From: Brachionus manjavacas
Taxonomy: Eukaryota > Rotifera > Eurotatoria > Ploima > Brachionidae
Direction: 5' to 3'
Length of the DNA stretch: 64,000 nt
NCBI GenBank assembly: GCA_019054805.1
Contig: JAHQIY010000009.1
Span: 248,001-312,000, forward strand
The notes below the pieces were generated by a model, which was given only the letters and a program-made list of their open reading frames with translations, had not been told where the DNA came from and did no database searches. This document shows positions 1 to 12,200 of the stretch, in pieces. Position 1 is the stretch's first letter. Each line of letters begins with the position of its first letter. Made by a program: the position numbers and the translations under genes.

Positions 1-1045
1 AAGGCTCAGTAATTAGTCCTCTTTAATTTAGTATATATATTAATGACATCCCAAAAAGAAACAAAACAAATAATGAATACTCTCTTCTTTTCGCAGATGA
101 TCTAGTTACATTCTTCATTTATAACAAGAAAGGGAATCTTGAAAATAAGATAAATAAATACACCAACGAACTAGAACAATGGCTTATTAAATGGAAAATG
201 AAGATATCAGTTGAAAAGTCGTGTTCAGTAGTCTTTTCTAGGTACAAAAAAGAGGGTGATAATCTAAACTTAAAAATCTATGGAAACAGAATAGTGAGCC
301 AAAAAGAAATCAAGTTTCTTGGTATTAAATTTGATTCTAAGTTAAACTTTAATATACTAGTAGACGAAATTAAAGAACGCTGCAACAAAAGGCTAAATAT
401 TATTAAGATATTGTCAAACAAAAAATGGGGTCTCAATCAAAACACACTAGGAAATTTATATAAATCTTTAGTCGGATCGATTTTAGACTATTCTTTTCCT
501 TGCTTAAATTCATTTTCAGAAAATAATATCAAAAAACTACAAGCAATTCAGAATTCAGCAGTAAGATCTATCCTTAAGTTAAAATATGATACTCCCTCCA
601 ACATCGTGCAACATGAAGCTTTTAATAAACTAAAATTCCTAACAGTCTCGAATCGTCTTTTTGAGTTGAGTGAGAAATATGTTGGGACAGGACTGAGTCA
701 TTCTATTTCACTGGTTGTAAGACTGGTGGAGGAATACAAAGAAGGTTTCGAATCAAGATATATTGAATACCCAACTCCATTGTGTAATTGCTACCTTACT
801 ATTTCTTCTTTTTTTCCTGAAACTTGAACTATTTAAGCATGTGCCACATGTAACAATCTTTTCCAATTTATGTCTTTTCAACTTTCATTTTTTTAGCTTA
901 TTTACTCTATTTTGATTCTTTTTTTATCTAATTTTATTAACTTTAATTTTATTTTTATTTTATTTTTTTATTTTATTTTTAATTTATTCTGAAGGAGCTT
1001 TAACTCGGTACAGAAAACAAATAGATAAATAAAATAATAATACAA
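1..1045 (+). mobile_element. LINE-A copy 1: 3' half of a non-LTR retrotransposon
   Basis: This holds the second half of a reverse transcriptase, a short AT-rich 3' UTR (828-987), a conserved tail motif (988-1013) and an A/T-rich end with AAATA-type repeats. The RT frame includes the catalytic box FADDL (about 90-110) and the typical thumb/C-terminal region of jockey/CR1-type elements (FLGIKFDSKLNF, then YKSLVGSILDYS). The tail contains a GAGC-TTTA-GCTC-type hairpin, here with one change, that recurs in at least five other places in the window. A second copy lies on the minus strand at 32.6-34.9 kb. The left part lies outside the window. The family name is mine; the RT assignment is by motif recognition. 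Confidence 0.85.
3..827 (+). pseudogene. Reverse transcriptase C-terminal half, with premature stop
   Basis: Read in one frame from position 3, the sequence gives GSVISPL, a TAA stop at 24-26 where a leucine codon is expected, then FSIYINDIPKRN and on through FADDL to a stop at 825-827. Apart from that stop the frame stays open for about 265 codons, so decay is mild. The in-frame ATG at 198 is internal to the RT and is not a real start. The order of blocks (palm box C, then a thumb-like region with LGIKFDSKLN, then an alpha-helical C-terminus) is that of non-LTR retrotransposon ORF2. No RNase H motif is visible. The copy is not functional as it stands. Confidence 0.8.
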
Positions 1046-2287
1046 TATTTAATTTTCTAGAAAAAATACAAACTCTTGGCTAATGGTATTTAGACTAAAA
1101 TTCTTTGTAGATTCATTAAATCTTTTCCCAAATTTTGGTTTGAGAATGCTCTCTTTATCGAAATGGGAATTTTTCCACAATCATGAGATCAAAATTACAG
1201 AAGATTCTTAATAGATAGATACTATTCCAGAAATCTTTAGTTACCAAATTCTATACTTTCTTGTCTTAAATAACAAAAAATTAGGCAAAAAAATAAAATT
1301 TATTTAAAATTTTAATAATTCATTGTATTGTTTTATTGTTTGATCCATTATTTAAAATTAGATAAATTTCATTACATGGATTACATTGATTTTGATTACT
1401 CGATGTTTCTTCCTCTGATGTTTAGAAATTTGAATAAAAATGATGAATTTTCCAATATTTCCAATTAATGCTCATTTTCAGACTTTTAAGAGGTAAAGTG
1501 TTTTTTTCCTTGTAACCTTAATTTTTTTTACAAAAATTCTCATGATTTAACAACTAATCTTCCGGAGTAAAAGAGAAAGAATCATTTTAACTCTGATTTT
1601 AAATTATTTTTAATTTTTTTTAATTAAAATAACTAAAATTTTGAATTTGAATTAAAGCTATTTAATTTTTGAAATTTTTTAATAATTATTTTTTCTATTA
1701 ATTTAATCATCAATAAACAAGTTTTATTATTTTAAGATTTTAAGATTTTTGGTGCAATATTTCATAAAAGCATTATATTTTATTTTGATTACTTTTTTAA
1801 TTTTCTGAAATATTGCTAAAAAATCCAAGTATAGCAGTATGTAAAAATATGAAATTATTTTCATTTTTCCACATCAATATAGCTAAATTAATAAACTAAT
1901 ACTTTGTTTATCATACTCTACCATTTCATGATCAGAAAAAGATTAAAAATCTAGTGATTTTGATTTCATGTTTTTTTTAAATATATAATAAATCATTATC
2001 CATAAATTCAGAAAACCTATCTTTGAACAAATACAAAAATCCTCAATTAATAAAACGAATCCAAAAATTTCTTCCTTTTTACCTTTTATATGGGCGAAAA
2101 TTAAAAACAAATAATTAAAAAAAATAGATAAAATACATAAAATTGTGACTTGCACTAAAAGAAAATTTAATTCAAAATGATGAATTATTAATGCATAAAA
2201 TGAATTTATTGAAGTGTAAAAACCATTTTTTTTTTAAATTAACTCATAAAATAATTATAAACAGGTAAAACGTGATTCATTTAGTTG
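1046..2287. other. AT-rich intergenic DNA, no gene seen
   Basis: About 1.2 kb of very AT-rich sequence between LINE-A copy 1 and the TIR element. The longest open frame (1943-2155, minus) is low-complexity and hydrophobic, with no recognisable family, and I regard it as chance. No repeat end or RNA gene was recognised. Confidence 0.6.
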
Positions 2288-2289
2288 TA

Positions 2290-2765
2290 CAGTGTTTCAC
2301 GGTTAACTCGACCTCGTCGGGACTTGAAAAAAGTCTGAGTAAAAAAAAAAGCAATTTTTTTTTTTATTTTAATGGAATAAAGAGAAACTATGAAATTCGA
2401 TAAAAGAAAAATTGGAAAAATTTAATTTATTAATAAAAATCAGTCATCTTCGTTTGTTTTTTTGCGGTAATCTTGAGATTTCTTTCCAAATCTTCTAAAT
2501 TATCTAAAACATTTCTTCAATCTTCATCTTTTGATTGAAAGTATGAACGAATTCTAAAACTATGATCGATCCACTGCTTGTTGGATTAATCTGTTTATTT
2601 AAATATTAATTGAAACAAATCAATTAATTGCCAATTAAATGATTAGAATTGATAAAAAACTCTGAAATAAATGTGAAATTTTTTCAAAAAATATGCTTTT
2701 TTAGTACCTGTTAAAAGTGAAGTACGAGTTAACCGTGTCCGAGTTAACCGTAATTTCCTGAACTG
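2290..2765. mobile_element. Non-autonomous pogo/Tigger-like TIR element
   Basis: The left end has CAGT at 2290 after TA (2288-2289), followed by CGGTTAACTCG (2300-2310). The right end has CGAGTTAACCG twice (near 2725 and 2741), in inverted orientation, and ends in ACTG at 2765. Ends of the form CAGT...GTTAACTCG are typical of pogo/Tigger elements, which duplicate TA. The interior is AT-rich and non-coding, so this would be a MITE. TA is clear only on the left; on the right the element abuts a LINE-A tail, which may have blurred the border. Confidence 0.55.
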
Positions 2766-2947
2766 TTCAATACTTAAATACTTTGCACATGTCACCTCTT
2801 ACAATTTATCAATTTTTAATTGTCTTTTTATTAAATTTAAACTTATTTAAATTGTTCTTATATTTTTTCTTTACATTTTTATTTTTATTTTTTTTTCAAT
2901 CTGAAGGAGCTTTAGCTCGGCACAGATAAAAAAAATAAATAAATAAA
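2766..2947 (+). mobile_element. LINE-A 3'-end-only copy
   Basis: A severely 5'-truncated insertion. It shares with LINE-A copy 1 the stretch beginning near 'actttgcacatgtcacctc', a T-rich segment, the tail motif CTGAAGGAGCTTTAGCTCGG (2901-2920) and a terminal AAATAAATAAATAAA run. It retains no coding sequence. Truncated copies of this kind are the usual product of target-primed reverse transcription. Confidence 0.75.
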
Positions 2948-3246
2948 GGTCTACATTTCTGCTTCAAGTGTCAAACAAATTTCCCTTATGTGAGCAATTA
3001 AATAAATGAACATTAATAGAAGAAAAATTATTATTTTTAGTCAAATTTATTAAACGCTAGAACTAATAAAAATAAATAAAAATTTAAAATAATTTATTTT
3101 TATCATGTAATTATGTCTGGTTTAAATTAAAATACGGATGAATTTTTTTGTTAAAAAATCAAAAATTAAATTAAAAAAAAAAAATAAAAAAGTCTAAATC
3201 GCACTCGAAAAAATTGATATAAATAATTTAATTTTTTAAAAATCTA

Positions 3247-6200
3247 TCAAACATTAAAATTTTCCGCATTTGGCGATCCCAGCCGATTTGACATGTACTG
3301 AATTTGCTTGACTCTTCTCTTGAATCGCGGGTCTCTGAGCTCCAACGCCTTAAATTGTCTCATTACCCGCGCGTCCAAAGACTGCAACGGTTTCAAAAAG
3401 TTTCTCGGCGAATACTGAGCCGAGCTTTGATTCACGAGCTGATTGACATAGTCCTGGTTCTGCGAGTAGCGTCTAATGTTGGGCGACATGTAGTTGTTGA
3501 ATGCCATATTGGACATGTTCAGGTGATTGTGATTTTGGGTTGTATTGGGCGAAAGGGCCCTCATCGGCTTGTTCCAATTGTCCATATTGTTCACAGCTGG
3601 ATGATCAAAGTAGTCCGGCTGTGGCTCCGGGAAGATGTCTTCGTCATAGTCCGGATTCGGCTCACTGTTTTCGTCTTCTTGACCATTCTGACTTGCCAAA
3701 GCTGCACCATCAAAATTTTCTATTTCGAGCTCCATCTCTTTGATCAGATCCACCGCCTCCTTCACAGTCAATCCGCTGTCTCTGTACTTGTGATGCTTGC
3801 TGGATATCCTGGTACTTGCCAAAATTTCCACTATGGTTCCCCATCGGTGAAATAACATGGACAAAAATTGCAGGAACAAGACAAAAGTGAACAAAATCAA
3901 AAATACCAGACCGAGTATTTGGACTTTTTGGTCGGGCTTGTTGTACAGAGCGCCGATGGCCACCTGCATCTTGGGAAAAGCCACCGACACATACTCGAAT
4001 TGAAATTGCATCACGACCCAGAGGGCGTTGAGCATGAAGAAAGCAAAGCACGAGTTGTTTCTCAGTTCTTTGAGGTCTTTGGTAATTCGCTTTTCGTCTT
4101 CTTCATCTTTGCTCAATGGATGAAGATACTTGTCAATTAGGCCTTGCCAAAACGTCATCTCTTTGGTGTTCAAATAGTACACGTCATTTTTGCCAAGTGT
4201 TTTCATGTCTATCCAAGCCGGATTGTACAAGTAATTGCGTGGTATTTCCACTTGAGACTCCAATTCAGTGTTGCTGTCATTTTGGCTGTCTCTCAGGTCC
4301 GAGTCGCCACTTAACTGTTCATTTGTTGGCGAGTCCAATTGGGCTATTGTGTTGGACGAGAGAGGCACTTTTTTGTCGCCCAAATTCTCCAGCTTGCCCA
4401 CTATTTCGGTGAGCAATTTTTCATGTCTGTTAACAGAAGGCTTCATCAAATTTTGCAAGAATTCAGTGGCATTTTCCAAGACACCTTTTCGATTCTCTGA
4501 GCCCATGATCAAGCCCATGATGCCTGAGCGCTTGGGCTTTTTGCTGCCTTCGCTTTGGTCTTTGGCCGCATTCTTTTTGCCCTTTTTTTTCGCAGCCACT
4601 TCTCTGGTGCCCCACGAGACCACGTGCAAATTGCATATGGAATATATAACCAGGAGGACATAGCCGCCCGGCAGTGTTACCAAATAGAGCAGACCGTAGA
4701 CCAGATTCAAAATTTCCTGCGGATGCAAAATTCCAGTCACCACAAACAACAAAATTAGAAAGATGAAAAAAAAGGACGATGCACTTATTTCGTCCGAGTT
4801 GGTGAGCTGAGCAATTGTGGCCACAAGCACCATGGTCATTATCATTGAGTAAATGGAGGACATGAGCGCGCCGATCATCACTTGGGTATCTGGTTTGGTC
4901 TTTAAGCAAATAATGAGATAGAATATGGCTGGCGCGACGGCGAGTGTGTACGACTCGGCAAGAGTCAGCCCGGTGAACACAGTCCGGAAAGAGCTTGCAA
5001 CAGTTAGCAAAATGGTGCCTGGTCCTAAGATGGTAGAGGCTAGCAAGAACCCTTGGTAAAGAATGTAGAATAGGGACACGTTTTCGTTGACCAGAATTGT
5101 GTGTCTGGCGTCGCGGAGAAGATCTAGAATGTTGGCAATTGTGGAGGGCATCCATCGGCGCCGTTGGTTAAAAAATTCCTTAAAAGTCTCCGGGGCATAG
5201 GTTAACGCATCACTGGCCGCACAATAGTCCACTCTGTATCCTTCCTGGAGCAGTAGGGTACACAACCAACGATCCTCGCCTTGGTCGTACTGCACATAGT
5301 GGCTGGCCTCAGTGGCCTTGTCTGCATATCGCCTCATGACATTGTCGTCCATCAAAGCAGATCCTCGGAAAAGAGAAAAGCAGCCCGGACTGCACAACAC
5401 GCATCCAAGTTTGTGTTCGGCAGCTTTTTGCAGCCAGTGACCAACTGCGTACTCGAATTTTTGGTACCAGACCATTGGACCGGAGCCGATTGGATGAATG
5501 CGACCACATGCCGCACCTACTTTGGGATTTTTGCGCATACGGTCCACCAGCAAAAGAACTGCTTCCGGTTTGAAGTCCACATCTCCGTCCAAAGCCAGTA
5601 TGAACGTGTTCTGAGCGATTAGCTTTTTGTCCTCGGATATGTTCTTAATGAAATCGCCAAAACCACTGAAGCCTTGGAACATGCTGTATTTGCGGCTGAA
5701 CTCCTTGTTATCCTTTTTGCCTAATAGCTTGTACGACAACAAGTAATACATGTACATGACCTGGACAGCAGCAAAAATTAAAAAAAAACTTTTTTTTTAT
5801 TAATTTATTAAATTTATTTTTACTTGACTCCATCTTTTTCGGTGGCGAATTTTGTCCTTGTCTTTCACATGAACAATTATTTTGTTTCCGCCTGGCATGA
5901 CCCATACCAATCGACCTCCATACGGGGTTGGAACTTTAACTGGATCTCCCACACTCATTTCAACGCCATGCACATAACTTTAAGTAGAAATTCCAAATAA
6001 ATTTGAAAAAAATGCACCAAAATTAGGAACAAATATCTAGCAGACAGTTTCCATAAAAAAGTAGCAAGTTATTTTACATTTTGTACTCAAAATGGTTTGA
6101 TAAAGCTGAGCTAAGTTGGTCAAAATCAAAGTCAAGTCAAAACTTTGACTTAAGATATTTTTTTAGTTTTTTTATTAATTTCTTTTCGTAAGAAAAATTT

Positions 6201-9200
6201 ATTGATTACGATCAAAATTATACTCATTTTCAATAAAAGCAAGTTTTTTTTTCAAGATTATTTTCTTCAATGAAAACCCAATCTTAAATTCAAAGTAAGA
6301 CTTTTTCTTTTGACCAACTCTGATTTTGAATGAAACCCAGGGTAACATTGAATCAGATGCAAGATAAAAAAACTCTATAAGACAATATTCTGTTTAAAAA
6401 CAGCATGAACTTTGTTCATCTAAGGATAAAGATAAATTACTTAAGTATTTAATAAAATTTTTTAATTACTTTTATTTTCTTATTTTTTTGGCATTCCAAA
6501 AAAATTTAGTAAAGATTTAGAATTTGGGAAAAAATGTTCAAGAAAAGGTAAATGACGAAATTGGTCAGAATTATGTCGAAATTGAAATGAAATCTCATCT
6601 TTCTGAAGAAATGATAATGGGTTTGTCTAAGAAATTAAGTTTTTTTTATTAGATTTTTTAGGAGTATTTTATAAAACTTTATCAAATAAATTATCAAAAA
6701 AAATTAAAATAATTAATTATATTTCATTAAAATTAACTCAAAAATTTTATTGAAAAATTAAATCGTATGTAGAAACAATTTCACTAATTAATATTTTACT
6801 TAAAAGATTGTATCTACACTGTCCGTTCCCTCAATTATTCATTGGAATTTTTCATTGATTTGTGAAATTTATTGTGAAGTTTTTATGAAAAAAATTATTT
6901 TGAAAAATTTTGCCAATTCCTTTTATTATAAAAATAGTTTTACAAAAGTGGTGAGTAAAGATCATTCTTAGACTATTGCTATGTTTAGTTAATAATTCTA
7001 TAAATGAATCAACAATAAGAAATTATTAAATATATCAAAAAATGACAGTAAATTATTAGACGTAATTTTTTTGATTCCTTGAAGTTTGCACAAATACCAG
7101 TAAAAGAAAATTCACATTTTTAACAGGGTCTTGAGAATTCACACCAAAAACTTGAAATAGAAAGTTCCGATTCTTTTGATTTAGAATTAATATTTAAAAA
7201 ATATGATCAAAAAATAAGATTAGTTATATTTGAAAAACAGGAGCTGATTTTTTAATTCATTTAAATAGTGAAAATCTTCTCAAAAGTGTGCTCAACCACC
7301 GCACATAAAAAAAATTCTAGCGCACATTCCGAAATTCCGTCGCACAAATTTTTTTTTAAACAGACATTTACTGAACAACTCATCAAAACTTGCTACCGCA
7401 CATTTTTGAAATAATTTCAACGCTCATAAATTTTATTTTAACCCACATTTGAAAAAAAATCGATTTTTTTTAAATTCTAAAAAGATGAATTTAAAGACCA
7501 AAGTAGCTAAAAGCTGTTCTGCCAAAAGAAAATATAACAAAACCAAAAAGCCAAAAGAAAAAGAGAGAGAATAAAACTAAATGACTTCCTCAGTGAAATT
7601 GACGAGGATTAAAAGGTAATTAAAAAGAAAAAATTAAAATTTGGACGCATCTATTTAAATTCAAAAGATTTATATAAAAAAAAATCGGTATCGCCTGATT
7701 TTATTTTAATAAATATTCAAAAACATAATTTTTTAATTTTTATTTTAATGAGTTTACATTTAAATGTGTGTCAAATTTTTTTTATAAATATTTTTTATCT
7801 CGTTAACGCACATTTAAGTGCGTTGGAAAGAAGTGCGTTAATAAGTTGGTATTTGTTTAAAAAAAAACCCATGTTTGTTAATAAGTTTTGTATGTGCGCC
7901 CATTTAACAAATCCATATTCTCAATAAACAATATTAATCCAATTTTTTTTAAATATATAATTTTTGGAATGCTTAAAAATTTTCTTCACAGAATTTTGAA
8001 TCAAATCTGCGACAAGAAAATTCTATTAAAATTTATGAGTGATTTTAAAATTGTTGGAATCGTAACAATTTTAATATATAATGAATTAATAAAGACAGTT
8101 TAGAATAGCAATATAGAATTTACCTTAAAAAATAATTTTTTAAATGACATGAGCGTTGGGTTTGATTTAATTTTTCTAAAATTTTTAAATTTCTTCCATT
8201 TATTTTTTTTCTCAATGTGAATCAAAGTAAAATGGTAGATAATCAATTATTTTATCTGGAAATCTTTAGAAATATTTTTCAAATATACCTTGGAAAAAGC
8301 ATCGCTTACTGAATATAAAAAAAATACTTAAAAAAATATTTGAATTAATATTTCTAGATTTGAACTTATTTAAAAAAAAACCATTTAAATAATGTTCTAC
8401 TAAAAAAATTAAGATTGAGAAATTGAACTTACACTGCTGCGATGTTGACCACAGAGACAAATTGTTGAACAAACCGGTTGGGCACTCTGTTGCCATCATC
8501 ATCATCCTCGAAAGCATCATCAAAGAAAATATGAGTCTCGAATTTGTAGTAATCCGGGTCGATAACATTGAGCAGTTTTTTGGCCATCCTGCGCGCATGC
8601 TGATCTCTGTCCAGTCGGAAAATTGACTTCAAAAGCTGGGTCATTTCATTAATAGTCTCATGCCACATGGTAGCGCACAAATAAATCAGGGGAGTCGGAT
8701 AATTTCCATTTTCATTGACCACATCTGACGACTCGTTCAAGTCCGTATCGGGAGAATTCTCGTCAATACGGCGTCTGTTCATCATCAAGCATTGGTCAAT
8801 CAACGCCGAGTCATAGGTCGGCTTGGTGAATATTTTTTCATTTTTGGCCAAACGCTCTATCTTCGGGGACCAAATGTGCGAGCCTATCCATAGCTGAGAC
8901 GCCCAATAGAGCACAAAACCGACCAACACTGTCACAATCGAACTTTTTACTTTGAAAAAATTAATAAAAAACTAAAAAATTTTCTCATAAAAATTAGTTT
9001 AAAATTTAATTAATAAAAAAAAAATTTGAAAGCTTTTTTTCTTACAATTAAATTTGTCCCAGTAGAAAAACTTTTCCAAATAACTTTCATACATGATTAT
9101 GTTTTCATTTTTTAACTTGATGCTGAAGATCATTAGGATTAAGAAAGTGACCGGAGTGGAAAGGGTCAGGGGCAGTGAGAAGCCCAAACCTTGCATTAGA

Positions 9201-12200
9201 ACCTTGCAGGCTATTCGGCCAGTGTAGAAACAGCAAACAGCTGATAGTGAGTGGATCAAAAATGGCAAGTAGAACGCTGTTCCGGAGAAGAAAAGATCGA
9301 CTTGCGGGTCCAGCATGGCCATGTCGGTGAAATTCAGACTTTTGTTAAAGTTAAAGTATTCCTTGCGGATGTTCTTGGCCAAAAAAGCGTAGCTAAGCGC
9401 GAATATTAGGAATATTTTAACCGGGGTTATGAAAACATAAAGTTTGGCATTGTATTTTCTGTGCTCGTGGATGTTTTTTTGGATGAAAAGAATAATCCTG
9501 TTGGTGCTGTATTTTACTTCGGTGAAATTTTCCCAATAGCTAAACGAGACCAAAAAAGCAGACAAAAAAATGTATACGTAGAACAAGTCGCTTTTTGGGT
9601 CTCCTTTTTGCAGAGGACTAGCATCGAATTCGGGCGCTGACTTGAATATAAATATGACTGACAGTTGGCACAGAATGGCCACCAGGTCGAACAAAAATGT
9701 GGTGAATTTTTTGAATCTGGTCATGCCGCGTTTCGACGAGAGGAACAACTTCAAAATTGCCGGTGTAATGCACAGTGCATTCATCAGAAACAGGGCAGTT
9801 ATGTTTTGTACTTCGGGAAGAATTTTGAAAATGAACAGAGTTGTTCCAACAGTGTGAGCCACTTCGGTGAGCAAAGTCTGAAAAATTTTATTCTTAAAAA
9901 ATTTTTAGCTAAATTTTATTTTTGAATTGTACCCAAAAAAATAGCAGATAACTCGGCCGACCACTTGCACTAGCAAAAAGACTGGTTTGAAGACTTGACA
10001 AAAAGCTAACTAGATATGGTATGCTGACTGAAATGGCAGTGAGAAAGGTCCATCGTGCAATGTACCCATCGGGCTGAACAAAAGTAAATTTTAGTTTAGA
10101 TTTAAAATTTTTTTGGATAATTTTTTCACTTGATTGGGCTTCTTGATAGCATTGACCATTGCAAAGAGGGAAAGTTTGCTGACCACCGATGAGCTGAGAA
10201 CCATCAAAAAAAATACCAGATAAGCAAGTAGTTTGAATATGATTTTAAAGGTTTCTGCTCGTGATTTTAAATGCATTTGTTCAATTTCAAAGTCACGGGA
10301 TGTCACTCTGGCCACGTCCCACCAATACTCTTGCTCCAGTTTGGGCTGAATCATGTCAACTTTTTTACTTTCCTGTTGAAGTAACTTAACAGATTGAGTG
10401 TGTCTCAATCGGGGACTAGTTTTAAAATTTTCTGTTTGATTGAGTGTGTTATTTGCCTGAGTCAAGTCTGCATTTATATGAAGGTTTTTTTTCGGCATGT
10501 TATTGTTGTTGATGTCATCTGCCAGGTCCATTTGATCTTTTTCTATTAAATCCAATTCTTCATTCTTTATGAATACCTTGCTCACTCCGATACGGTAGTG
10601 ACGAAGACCAATCGACTGCAACAGTTTTGCACATGCATCTTTAGCATTTAGATTTTTCTGGCTTATTCCATATGAATTGGCTAATTTATCAAATCTTTAA
10701 CAAAATTTAAAAATTAAAAATGTTAAAATTTAAAAAAAAAAAAAGCTTAAAAAATTAAAAAAAAAACTTTCTGTTAATGGTGAGAGTAGGTATGGCATTA
10801 TTGATGCTCAGTTTTTTTTCAGTTTAGAAGATTTCAAAATTATTTTTTACTTTTTGATTTATTTATTTTGTAAAGAACTTCATAGTGTCAAAATTTAAAA
10901 AGGATTATTAAAATTTTTCTAATTTATTAGAAACAATTATTTTAGTTATTGAAACATTGTTAATGAAAATGTACTCAATTTTTTTTTCAAAGCTGTTTAT
11001 AGAGGTTAGGGTTGTTTAAAGCATGGAACTAAATTTTATAAAAAAAAATTTTAATCAAATTATTTTTTAATTATTAAAAAATAATTTAATTCAAAATAAT
11101 TTCTTTTAAAATTTAAAAGACATTCACTGAATTGTATTTAAACCTGGTCCCTCTTTTATTTCCAAAACTCGACAATTTTAAATTGTGTCAAACAATAATC
11201 CTTTTTATTTGAATTTTAATTCCCTTTAATATTTATAAATTAAAATCTTTAAATGAAAATAAAGACAAAATATGCTTAGATAATAGATGAATAGGCGATG
11301 TTAAGTCTAATAATTAAAAAAGCAAAAATTTGTAAGTAATTTTTCTAATTCTAGTGTAAACTTCTAAAAAAATAAAGAATTGAGATTGCATAAGATTTTT
11401 TCTTCCAGTTTTTGAGGAAGAAGTCAATTTTTTTAGACTGTTTTTGTGAGATTTTTAGTCGTATTAAAGCTTTAAAGTAAACAAGTCTGAAGTTTTTTGA
11501 ATCAAGATTTGCTACCTAACAATTTTTCTTTTTTTTTTTTATTTTATCTTATTTAACTTATTTTTAATTTTACTTTAATTTTTTTAATATATTTTTATTC
11601 TGAAGGAGCATTGGCTCGGTACAGATTTAAACATAAACAAAAAAAGTCTGAAGGTTATTTTTTATAGGAAATATCACATTTTTTGTTGACATTTAGTTAA
11701 TAAATTTTTTAAAATTCAAGCGACTGTATTGAACTAGCTATTGTAAATGGAATAGATTTTAATATTTAAAAATTGAAAATTTCGAGTCTTGTTTGTGATC
11801 AAAATATCAATTGTTGAATTTTTTTTTTTTTTATTTTACCAGAAGAGCTTTTGTTCAATAAAATACTAAATAGATAAATAAGGCCCAAAATTTTTCTCAT
11901 ATGTTTGCCCTGATTAATTTTTTTGTCAAATTGATCCCATTCCAAATCATCTTAAATTCAATTTTCAAAGTAAGATAATTTTTAAAAATCTGTTAATCTA
12001 AACATTAGTTCAACTTGAATTAGTTAGGTGTTAAAAAAGTTAATTAGAAAATACTTCCTTAAAATTAGCTAAAGGTGTTTTTTTAAAAAATTTAAATACC
12101 GTTTGATGAATGTGAAAAAATCAATCTTGACTGCATAGTTTAATTTTCTCACTCGGGCATACTCGACTAGACCAGCTTCCTTTATCTGTTTGAATGCAAT

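Noticed and set aside
3304-5622. Several open frames of 66-183 codons on the plus strand and other minus frames across the chitin synthase catalytic exon
   Set aside because: They are shadows of the long, GC-richer chitin synthase exon in other frames and show no family features.
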